A stretch of DNA of 17,746 nucleotides, taken from assembly GCA_016293065.1 (NCBI GenBank), contig JAEDEY010000040.1:1-17746 (forward strand), written 5' to 3'. This document shows, piece by piece, positions 1 to 6,149 of this stretch. This stretch comes from Bacteroidales bacterium (GTDB taxonomy: Bacteria; Bacteroidota; Bacteroidia; Bacteroidales; UBA3663). The position numbers and the translations under genes are program-made. Numbering within the stretch: the stretch's first letter is position 1; each line of letters opens with the position of its first letter. The notes under the pieces were generated by a model. It worked only from the letters and a program-made list of their open reading frames with translations, had not been told where the DNA came from and did not search any database.

Positions 1-593
1 GGCTTGTCGCGGAACTTGCTGCACATGACCATCGGGCAGTTGAAGTACTTAGAATAGCTGAAAGCACGCTTCGAACCACCAGCATCAGGCGAAGCCATGA
101 CAAGATTCTCGAGACCTACCTCCTTTTCGATATATGGAGCCAGCACATTCGATGCATAGAGATGATCGACAGGGCAATCGAAGAAGCCCTGAATCTGGTC
201 GGCATGAAGGTCCATGGTGATAAGTCGGTCGATACCCGCACGCTGGAGCATATCGGCAACAAGCTTGGCACCGATTGCCACACGAGGCTTGTCCTTACGG
301 TCCTGACGAGCCCAGCCGAAATATGGAATTACGGCATTGATGGTAGATGCAGAGGCACGCTTGGCAGCATCAATCATGAGCAGGAGCTCCATGAGATTGT
401 CGGCAGATGGGAAGGTACTCTGCACAAGGAAAACATCCTTGCCTCGGATTGTTTCTTCAAAACAAACACCAAACTCGCCATCGGCAAATGTCTGGGTCAT
501 CATTCGTCCCAAAGGACATCCTAAAGAGTCGCAGATCTTTTCTGCAAGATAACGTGAAGCGCGTCCTGAAAAGACACCAAAATTATTGTTCAT
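1..593 (-). CDS. prs: Ribose-phosphate pyrophosphokinase (PRPP synthetase), N-terminal part, cut by window start
   Basis: The enzyme transfers pyrophosphate from ATP to ribose 5-phosphate to make PRPP, the precursor of purines, pyrimidines, NAD, histidine and tryptophan; it is cytoplasmic. Reading leftwards from the ATG at 591-593 gives 197 codons. Visible family landmarks are FADGE (residues 37-41), the ATP-binding stretch FGWARQDRKDKPR (92-104), the catalytic-loop region MDLHADQIQGFFD (127-139, with His130) and ASPDAGGSKRA (167-177). The family is usually about 310-320 residues, so the last third, including the PRPP-binding loop, lies beyond position 1. It is transcribed away from the GH13 gene and has its own promoter at 691-721, which leaves a leader of about 90 nt. 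The identity is secure; the partial state is due only to the window edge. Confidence 0.96.
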   Translation of the reverse strand, partial: MNNNFGVFSGRASRYLAEKICDSLGCPLGRMMTQTFADGEFGVCFEETIRGKDVFLVQSTFPSADNLMELLLMIDAAKRASASTINAVIPYFGWARQDRKDKPRVAIGAKLVADMLQRAGIDRLITMDLHADQIQGFFDCPVDHLYASNVLAPYIEKEVGLENLVMASPDAGGSKRAFSYSKYFNCPMVMCSKFRDK

Positions 594-690
594 ATATATA
601 TAATAATGTGTTTATTTTTCGAGTTGGCAAAGCAAGACTCCAAAAAGCGAAGAGCAAGACTCTCTCCGATTGCAAGAGAAATTGCAGGTG
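594..690 (-). promoter_or_regulatory. Leader (5' UTR) of prs with 10-bp direct repeats
   Basis: Between the inferred transcription start near 684 and the prs ATG there is an untranslated leader of about 90 nt. It holds two exact copies of AGCAAGACTC (plus-strand sense) at 631-640 and 653-662, 22 bp apart, and a 5-bp hairpin TGCAA/TTGCA at 671-675/682-686 near the transcript's 5' end. No known riboswitch class is recognised. A regulatory role is inference only. Confidence 0.35.
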
Positions 691-721
691 CAAATATAGA
701 TAATATTCTTTATATGTCAAA
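691..721 (-). promoter_or_regulatory. Bacteroidetes-type promoter for prs
   Basis: On the minus strand the -7 element reads TATATTTG (plus coordinates 691-698), a full match to TAnnTTTG. A TTTG -33 box lies at 718-721 with 19 nt between the boxes, the normal spacing. It sits just past the GH13 terminator, so prs is probably an independent transcript. Confidence 0.7.
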
Positions 722-759
722 AAAGAAGATAAAAAATATTAATATTTTTGTCAAAATGC

Positions 760-792
760 AAAAAAATCCAAGGGTTATGTTCCCTGGATTTT
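760..792 (-). terminator. Intrinsic terminator of the GH13 gene, overlapping its stop codon
   Basis: On the minus strand the arms at 782-792 and 763-774 pair over 11 bp with one bulged base (A770), with a 7-nt loop at 775-781. The transcript then ends in seven U (760-766), part of which also pairs in the stem. The TAA stop of the GH13 gene (775-777) lies in the loop, so the upstream arm is coding sequence. Confidence 0.75.
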
Positions 793-2478
793 CAGTACAA
801 TTGCGCCATAGCCTGGCACATCATAAGTCATTGGCTGTAGAATGTCATGCTCCACGAAGTTCCACTCGCCAGTCAAGAGATTCTCTATGTGACGACGACG
901 GCTCGTTACGCCCACAAAGTCCCATGCCTCCTTAGGCACATTGACCGACACTTTCTTGTCTTCGGCATCGAAGTTGACAACGACGAGGATAACATCCCTG
1001 CCGAGGTTTCTGAGGAAGGCATACTGGCGATGCACATCATAGCCGCTATTGTCGAAGTTGGCATACTGCAAGTCATAGAAGCCGCCTCTCACGATACAGT
1101 TTTCGGTAGTGGCAATCTGGAACACCTTGGAATAGTATTCTCTCAGCTCGCGCTCATAGACATTGAGCAAATGCCTGCGCCATGTGTTATCCTTGCCCTG
1201 TAGCTTCTGCAGGGTCTTGAGCGACCAGTAGTCGAAGATGGTAGTACGTCCGTCGCGTCCGCTGAAGCCCTCTTCGTCCATACCCTTCTCTCCTAATTCC
1301 TGGGCGAAATAGCACATGAACGGATTGGTACGCATCAATGTCGAGACAACAAGTGCAGGCAATGCCTTGTGTGCATCTCCAGCAAAGAAGTCACTCGCGA
1401 TGCGTTGCTCATCATGGTTTTCAAGGAAATTGACCATATTGTCGTGTATGTCGTCGATCTCTTGCCAGCGTCGGGTGATGGCTGTTGCCGATTCGCGACA
1501 TTCGATGATGGCACGCAGCGTGTCGTAAAGTCCCACCTTGTCATACAAATAGTCGAAGCCGCCGTAGTGGATATAACAACGATAGAGGGCAGGATCGTAG
1601 ATTTCGGCAATAAAGACAGTACGAGGATACTTTTTCTTTACCTGAGGAATAACCCAATGCCAGAAATCGACTGGCACCATGAATACCATATCACAGCGGA
1701 AACCATCGACTCCCTTCTTGCACCAATAAAGCAGGATGTGCAGCATCTTGTTCCATGTATCTGGCACAGGGTCGAAATGGTAATGACCACCTCCACAGTA
1801 ATCCACTCCATAGTTCAGCTTCACGGTCTCATACCAATCGTTGCGCGAAGGCGAGGCATGGAAACAGTCGTTGCCAGTAGCCTTTGCCGGATATTCCTCA
1901 TATCGGTCTGCTCCATCTCCAAGGTCTATCTGTGGAGCGAAATGCCGGTCGGGCATATAGTAGAAGTTGTTCTGTGGGTCGAAAGCCTTGCTTGTGTCGT
2001 CACTGGCTCCGAAATCCATCACTCCTTCTGGGGCTGTTACCGACTCGTAGTGACGAGCCACATGATTAGGCACGAAGTCTATAAACATCTTCAGACCTGC
2101 CTTATGCGTACGACTCACAAGCTGGTCAAATTCCTCCATGCGACGGGCGGGATCGTCAGCCAGATCACAACTCACGCTGTAATAGTCAGAAATAGCATAC
2201 GGCGAACCAGCCTTTCCTTTTATCACATGAGGATTCTGTTTCGGAATTCCATATTCGGAATAGTCGGTTTGCGAGGCCTGCTGCAACAAACCCGTGTACC
2301 AAATCGCGTTACATCCAAGCTGCTTGATGGTATTCAATGCCGACACATTAAAATCACTCATCTTGCCACAACCGTTTTCTTCGATTGTGCCATCTTTCTT
2401 GCGGGTGGTATTGGCATTGCCGAATAATCTCATCAGCACCTGATAGATTATTAGTTTTTCTTTCTTTGGTCGCGCCAT
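775..2478 (-). CDS. Cytoplasmic alpha-amylase family (GH13) glycoside hydrolase
   Basis: This 567-residue enzyme probably hydrolyses or transglycosylates alpha-1,4/1,6-linked glucans inside the cell; no signal peptide or lipobox follows the start (MARPKKEKL...). All four GH13 core motifs are present: region I DFVPNH (134-139), region II GFRCDMVF (259-266, nucleophile Asp263), region III FIAEIYD (289-295, acid/base Glu292) and region IV FLENHDEQ (351-358, stabilising Asp356). A domain-B-like insertion rich in Asp and Tyr lies between regions I and II (about 155-235), and a beta-sandwich-like C-terminal part follows from about 455. The start ATG at 2476-2478 lies about 32 bp from a -7-like element, which suits a short leader. 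No transporter or other glycan gene adjoins it on this strand. The family is certain; the exact substrate (starch, glycogen or maltodextrin) cannot be read from sequence. Confidence 0.93.
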   Translation of the reverse strand: MARPKKEKLIIYQVLMRLFGNANTTRKKDGTIEENGCGKMSDFNVSALNTIKQLGCNAIWYTGLLQQASQTDYSEYGIPKQNPHVIKGKAGSPYAISDYYSVSCDLADDPARRMEEFDQLVSRTHKAGLKMFIDFVPNHVARHYESVTAPEGVMDFGASDDTSKAFDPQNNFYYMPDRHFAPQIDLGDGADRYEEYPAKATGNDCFHASPSRNDWYETVKLNYGVDYCGGGHYHFDPVPDTWNKMLHILLYWCKKGVDGFRCDMVFMVPVDFWHWVIPQVKKKYPRTVFIAEIYDPALYRCYIHYGGFDYLYDKVGLYDTLRAIIECRESATAITRRWQEIDDIHDNMVNFLENHDEQRIASDFFAGDAHKALPALVVSTLMRTNPFMCYFAQELGEKGMDEEGFSGRDGRTTIFDYWSLKTLQKLQGKDNTWRRHLLNVYERELREYYSKVFQIATTENCIVRGGFYDLQYANFDNSGYDVHRQYAFLRNLGRDVILVVVNFDAEDKKVSVNVPKEAWDFVGVTSRRRHIENLLTGEWNFVEHDILQPMTYDVPGYGAIVLKIQGT

Positions 2479-2510
2479 TTGTGGTTATGATTTTTTGTTG
2501 TGATGTTCTG

Positions 2511-2518
2511 CAAAGATA
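2511..2518 (-). promoter_or_regulatory. Likely -7 element of the GH13 promoter
   Basis: The minus strand reads TATCTTTG here, a full match to TAnnTTTG, 32 bp upstream of the GH13 ATG. No TTTG box is found at the usual distance, so the promoter may need an activator. The arm TAGGCAT of an inverted repeat (2517-2523 with ATGCCTA at 2548-2554) overlaps the edge of this element. Confidence 0.5.
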
Positions 2519-2624
2519 GGCATTTTAATTATAAGTTTGGTATATTTATGCCTAAATATGTTCAAATTTTCTCTTTTTCATGATTTTTTGGCACAAAATT
2601 GTGTCATATTCCAACTTTATTTAT

Positions 2625-2632
2625 TATCTTTG
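2625..2632 (+). promoter_or_regulatory. -7 element of the tRNA-Leu promoter
   Basis: TATCTTTG matches TAnnTTTG and lies 25 bp upstream of the tRNA. The closest -33 candidate, TTG at 2599-2601, is spaced at 23 nt, a little long. Confidence 0.55.
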
Positions 2633-2657
2633 CGCCGCAAAATCGCAAGAGTCTGCT

Positions 2658-2742
2658 GCCCTGATGGTGGAATGGTAGACACGGAGGACTTAAAATCCTC
2701 TGGCCATAAACGGCTGTGCGGGTTCGAGTCCCGCTCGGGGTA
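2658..2742 (+). tRNA. tRNA-Leu (anticodon UAA)
   Basis: The 85-nt gene folds as a class II tRNA with a long variable arm. The acceptor arms GCCCTGA (2658-2664) and TCGGGGT (2735-2741) pair over 7 bp with two G-U pairs, and the discriminator base is A2742. The anticodon stem GAGGA/TCCTC (2684-2688/2696-2700) encloses the loop CTTAAAA, which puts the anticodon TAA at 2691-2693. The T arm has GGTTCGAGTCC. The variable arm spans roughly 2701-2716. CCA is not encoded, since CAG follows, so it must be added after transcription. It reads codon UUA and, with wobble, UUG. A promoter lies upstream and a terminator just downstream, so it is a single-gene unit. Confidence 0.95.
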
Positions 2743-2749
2743 CAGTAAG

Positions 2750-2782
2750 CTCCAGAATCGTCTTAGGTTCTGGAGTTTTTTT
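2750..2782 (+). terminator. Intrinsic terminator of tRNA-Leu
   Basis: The perfect 8-bp stem CTCCAGAA/TTCTGGAG (2750-2757/2768-2775) has a 10-nt loop and is followed by seven T (2776-2782). The T tract is only on the plus side, so it serves the tRNA and not the convergent nspC gene. Confidence 0.9.
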
Positions 2783-2805
2783 GTACCGCCTACTCGCCAC
2801 ATATA

Positions 2806-3984
2806 TCAATCCATACGCGACTTGTAGTCTTCATAGGTGAAAGAGCGTAACATTTCGATCGTGCCATCTTCACGATATAGTGCAATAGCTGGATGCGACA
2901 CTCCATTGAACATATTGGTTTTTACTGTTGTGTAATGTATCATGTCTTCAAACACGACATAATCGCCGATGTGAAGTTCCTTCTCAAACTGCCATGAACT
3001 CATGAAATCTCCACTCAGACAACTGTTGCCTCCCAGTCGATAGACATATGGGCTTGTGCTTGCCTCGACCTCTTCTTCTGTCTCGAGAGTCTTTGCTCCA
3101 CGTACTGCCGGATGATATGGCATCTCAAGACAATCGGGCATGTGACAGGCAAACGACACATTGAGGATGGCGGTCTTGATGCCCTTGTTTTCTACTATAT
3201 CGACCACCTGCGAGATGAGCGGTCCAGTCTGCCATGCAAAGGCACTGCCAGGCTCAAGTATGATTTTGAGCCAAGGATAACGCGACTTCAGTCCTTTTAA
3301 TATAGATATAAGAAGCTCTACGTCATAGTCCTTGCGTGTCATCAGATGTCCGCCACCAAGGTTGAGCCACTTGATCTGGCTGAACCACTTGCCGAACTTC
3401 TCCTCAAGATGTATGAGCGTGTGGGCAAGTGCTTCGGCCGAGGATTCGCAATGACAATGGCAATGGAAGCCCTCGATTCCTTGAGGCAGTTGCTCAGGAA
3501 GGTCGTTGGCAAGGATGCCAAAACGACTGCCAGGTGCACATGGATTATAGATTTCTGTCTCGATTTCACTATACTCAGGGTTGACTCTCAAGCCACATGA
3601 GATGTCGTGACCAAGAGTTTCAGGAAAAAACATCTCGTATTGTGTCATCGAGTTAAAGGTGATATGGCTCGAGCATTCTACTATGGTCGGGAAGTTCGAC
3701 TCATCATAGGCTGGCGAATAGGTATGTGCCTTGCTGCCAAACACCTCGTAGGCAAGACGTGCCTCTGAAGGACTGCTGGCAGTAGTGTGTGAAATATACT
3801 TTCGGAAAATCGGAAAAGTCTTCCATAACGCAAAAGCCTTGAAGGCAAGGATAATCTCAACTCCTGCTTCGTCAGCCACGCGCTTGATTAATGACAGATT
3901 TCTGTGAAGTAGTTTCTCCTCAACAACGTAACAAGGAGATGGAAACCTTTGATAATCCTGTTCAACAATATACGATTCGACCAT
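2806..3984 (-). CDS. nspC: Carboxynorspermidine/carboxyspermidine decarboxylase
   Basis: NspC is a PLP enzyme of the alanine racemase/DapDC fold that decarboxylates carboxyspermidine (or carboxynorspermidine) to spermidine (or norspermidine), the last step of polyamine synthesis from aspartate semialdehyde. The 392 residues contain the PLP lysine in LAFKAFA (Lys49), the His/Cys run GFHCHCHCE (172-180), the phosphate-binding LGGGH (209-213), EPGSAFA (244-250), the active-site motif CLSGD (322-326) and YTTVKTNMFNG near the end (351-361). The length matches the family. It diverges from speA across 188 bp and so faces the other genes of the same pathway. With putrescine as precursor, spermidine is the expected product in Bacteroidales (family knowledge). 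No terminator is seen after its stop; transcription would run on towards the antisense strand of tRNA-Leu. Confidence 0.93.
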   Translation of the reverse strand: MVESYIVEQDYQRFPSPCYVVEEKLLHRNLSLIKRVADEAGVEIILAFKAFALWKTFPIFRKYISHTTASSPSEARLAYEVFGSKAHTYSPAYDESNFPTIVECSSHITFNSMTQYEMFFPETLGHDISCGLRVNPEYSEIETEIYNPCAPGSRFGILANDLPEQLPQGIEGFHCHCHCESSAEALAHTLIHLEEKFGKWFSQIKWLNLGGGHLMTRKDYDVELLISILKGLKSRYPWLKIILEPGSAFAWQTGPLISQVVDIVENKGIKTAILNVSFACHMPDCLEMPYHPAVRGAKTLETEEEVEASTSPYVYRLGGNSCLSGDFMSSWQFEKELHIGDYVVFEDMIHYTTVKTNMFNGVSHPAIALYREDGTIEMLRSFTYEDYKSRMD

Positions 3985-4004
3985 ATTTTTATCTATTTAT
4001 CGCA

Positions 4005-4012
4005 CAAATTTA
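4005..4012 (-). promoter_or_regulatory. Possible -7 element for nspC
   Basis: The minus strand reads TAAATTTG, matching TAnnTTTG, about 20 bp before the nspC ATG. The expected -33 position carries TTTC (plus 4032-4035), one base off TTTG, at 19-nt spacing. The resulting leader would be only about 14 nt. Confidence 0.4.
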
Positions 4013-4074
4013 GCAAATATCTGCCACAGACGAAAATTTTTGGCAAAAAAAACATCTTCGTAATATAAAATAAC

Positions 4075-4082
4075 TATATTTG
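4075..4082 (+). promoter_or_regulatory. -7 element of the speA promoter
   Basis: TATATTTG matches TAnnTTTG, with no good TTTG box 19-21 nt upstream. The start of transcription would be near 4089, giving a leader of about 85 nt. The TTG at 4080-4082, which opens the longest in-frame ORF of speA, lies inside this element and so cannot be a real start codon if the promoter is right. Confidence 0.55.
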
Positions 4083-4088
4083 CACCGC

Positions 4089-4172
4089 AAAAAATCATCT
4101 GATGATACAATTCCAACTAAAGGTTGTTGGAAATTTGCAAATGGTAACAATTATAAATCTGTAAAACAAAAG
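4089..4172 (+). promoter_or_regulatory. Leader of speA with three dyads
   Basis: Three symmetric elements lie between the inferred transcript start and the ATG: ATCATC-T-GATGAT (4094-4106), the hairpin TTCCAAC/GTTGGAA with an 8-nt loop (4111-4117/4126-4132) and the perfect palindrome ATTTGCAAAT (4133-4142). They could form RNA structure or bind protein. No known polyamine or arginine riboswitch is recognised. Confidence 0.35.
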
Positions 4173-6071
4173 ATGAAAAAATGGCATATTGAAGACAGCG
4201 CAGAGCTGTACAATATCCACGGATGGGGTGTCAATTATTTTGACATCAACGAGAAGGGGCATGTTGTCGTGACCCCAAAGAAAGATGGCGTAGAGGTCGA
4301 TCTGCGCGAAGTAATGGACGAATTGGCACTGAGGGATATCCAGGCTCCAGTGCTGCTCAGATTTCCCGACATCCTCAACAACCGCATCGAGCGCATGTCG
4401 CAATGCTTCAAGAAAGCAAGCGAGGAATATGGATTCAAGGGCGAATGCTATTCTGTCTATCCAATCAAGGTCAACCAGATGCAGCCTGTGGTTTCTGAGA
4501 TGGTGGCTCATGGACGCAAGTTCAATCTCGGTCTCGAAGCAGGTTCTAAACCAGAACTCCACGCTGTCATCGCTGCTTGCTCCGACTACGACTCTCTCAT
4601 CATCTGCAATGGCTACAAGGACGATTCGTTCATCGAACTTGCCCTGCTCGCCCAGAAGATGGGCAAGCGCATATATATTGTTGCCGAAAAACTCAACGAA
4701 CTTGAGATCATCTATCGTATCGCTAAACGCCTGAGCGTTAAGCCTAATATCGGTGTACGCATCAAGCTCGCTTCTTCCGGCTCGGGCAAATGGGAGGAGT
4801 CGGGTGGCGATGCCTCGAAGTTCGGTCTCACTTCGTCCGAACTGCTCGAGGCTCTCGAATACCTCGAGACCCACGACCTGAAGGATTGTCTCAAGCTCAT
4901 ACATTTCCACATCGGCAGTCAGGTGACCAATATCCGTCACGTCAAGACTGCCATCCGCGAGGCTTCTCAATTCTATGTCCAGCTGCGATTGCTCGGCTTC
5001 AATGTCGAGTTTGTGGATGCAGGTGGTGGTCTCGGTGTCGATTACGATGGCACACGCTCAGCTTCCAACTGCTCGTCAGTCAACTACTCTATCCAGGAGT
5101 ATGTCAACGACATCATTTACCAAATCATGGAGGCTGCCGACAAGCACGACCTGCCTCATCCTAACATCATCACCGAGTCAGGTCGAAGTCTCTCGGCTCA
5201 TCATTCTGTGCTTATCATGGAAGTGCTCGAGACGGCTTCTCTCGCAGAGATGCCCGAGGAATGGGTTGTGGATGAGAACGACCACGAACTGGTCAAGGAG
5301 CTCTATGACATTTGGGACAACCTCACACAGCGTTCTGCCCTCGAGTCGTGGCACGATGCTCAGCAGATTCGCGATGAGGTGCTCCAGCTCTTCAGCCACG
5401 GCATGATCGATCTCAAGACACGAGCTCAGATCGAGAAGCTCTTCTGGAGCGTGACCCGCGAGATCAACGATATGGTGTCGAGCATGAAACGTGTGCCCGA
5501 GGAACTGCACAAGATCTCGAAGCTCATTTCCGACAAGTATTACTGCAACTTTTCTCTGTTCCAGTCGCTGCCCGATATGTGGTCAATCGACCAGATCTTC
5601 CCTATCATGCCAATACAGCGACTGACCGAACGTCCCGACCGAAAGGCGACTCTTCAGGATATGACGTGCGACTCCGACGGTAAGGTGGTGTCATATATCG
5701 CCGAAAACCAGATTGTCAATGCCATGCCTATCCACTCGCTTAAACGCGGCGAGAAATACTATCTCGGTGTCTTCCTCGTGGGCGCATATCAGGAAATCCT
5801 CGGAGGTCTCCACAATCTCTTCGGTGATGTCAATGCTGTGCACATCAGTGTCGATAGCAAGGGCTATGACATCGAACAGACCATCGATGGAGAGACCATT
5901 CAGGACGTGCTCCGATGGGTGGAGTATGATACCAAGAAGATGGTGCGCACGCTTGAAACCTGGGTGACCAAGGCTGTCAAGACCAAAAAAATCACTCTCG
6001 AAGAGGGCAAAGAGTTCCTCAACAACTACCGCAATGGTCTCTACGGATATACTTATCTCGAAAGAGACTGA
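4173..6071 (+). CDS. speA: Biosynthetic arginine decarboxylase
   Basis: SpeA is a PLP-dependent fold-III decarboxylase that converts arginine to agmatine, the entry to putrescine and spermidine. With the ATG at 4173 it has 632 residues, the usual size. Landmarks are the start MKKWHIEDSAELYNIHGWGV, the PLP lysine in YPIKVNQ (Lys99), HFHIGSQ (244-250), the glycine loop DAGGGLGVDYDG (282-293), ITESGRSLSAHH (333-344), the active-site cysteine region DMTCDSDG (496-503, Cys499) and GAYQE (537-541). A longer reading from a TTG at 4080 adds 31 residues that do not look like the family and would start inside the promoter. It is followed 78 bp later by the carboxyspermidine dehydrogenase gene without an intervening terminator, so the two are likely co-transcribed. 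Agmatine deiminase and N-carbamoylputrescine amidohydrolase, needed to reach putrescine, are not in the window. Confidence 0.95.
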   Translation: MKKWHIEDSAELYNIHGWGVNYFDINEKGHVVVTPKKDGVEVDLREVMDELALRDIQAPVLLRFPDILNNRIERMSQCFKKASEEYGFKGECYSVYPIKVNQMQPVVSEMVAHGRKFNLGLEAGSKPELHAVIAACSDYDSLIICNGYKDDSFIELALLAQKMGKRIYIVAEKLNELEIIYRIAKRLSVKPNIGVRIKLASSGSGKWEESGGDASKFGLTSSELLEALEYLETHDLKDCLKLIHFHIGSQVTNIRHVKTAIREASQFYVQLRLLGFNVEFVDAGGGLGVDYDGTRSASNCSSVNYSIQEYVNDIIYQIMEAADKHDLPHPNIITESGRSLSAHHSVLIMEVLETASLAEMPEEWVVDENDHELVKELYDIWDNLTQRSALESWHDAQQIRDEVLQLFSHGMIDLKTRAQIEKLFWSVTREINDMVSSMKRVPEELHKISKLISDKYYCNFSLFQSLPDMWSIDQIFPIMPIQRLTERPDRKATLQDMTCDSDGKVVSYIAENQIVNAMPIHSLKRGEKYYLGVFLVGAYQEILGGLHNLFGDVNAVHISVDSKGYDIEQTIDGETIQDVLRWVEYDTKKMVRTLETWVTKAVKTKKITLEEGKEFLNNYRNGLYGYTYLERD

Positions 6072-6082
6072 TACTCTTTGAA

Positions 6083-6113
6083 AGGAGTTATCAGGAGTTA
6101 ATGGAAGATAACT
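6083..6113 (+). promoter_or_regulatory. Tandem AGGAGTTA and small hairpin in the speA-dehydrogenase gap
   Basis: AGGAGTTA occurs twice (6083-6090 and 6093-6100). The arms AGTTATC (6086-6092) and GATAACT (6107-6113) can form a 7-bp hairpin whose loop holds the second copy and an out-of-frame ATG (6101). Purine-rich AGGAG motifs are unusual here, since the neighbouring starts lack them. The role is unknown. Confidence 0.3.
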
Positions 6114-6149
6114 ACAATATTAAAAACAAATTATTACTAATAATTATAT

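Noticed and set aside
1369..2427. 352-codon open frame on the plus strand across the GH13 gene
   Set aside because: It is the mirror of a gene with all four GH13 motifs, and its translation shows no domain pattern or promoter of its own.
2658..2805. tRNA-Leu as an integration site for a mobile element
   Set aside because: No integrase gene is present, and no duplicated tRNA 3' end was seen within the window.
2537..2827. Small open frames on both strands covering the tRNA-Leu region
   Set aside because: They run through the tRNA and its terminator and have no coding features.
4095..4970. 291-codon minus-strand open frame over the speA start
   Set aside because: It is opposite to the conserved SpeA N-terminus and PLP site, with no promoter or family features.
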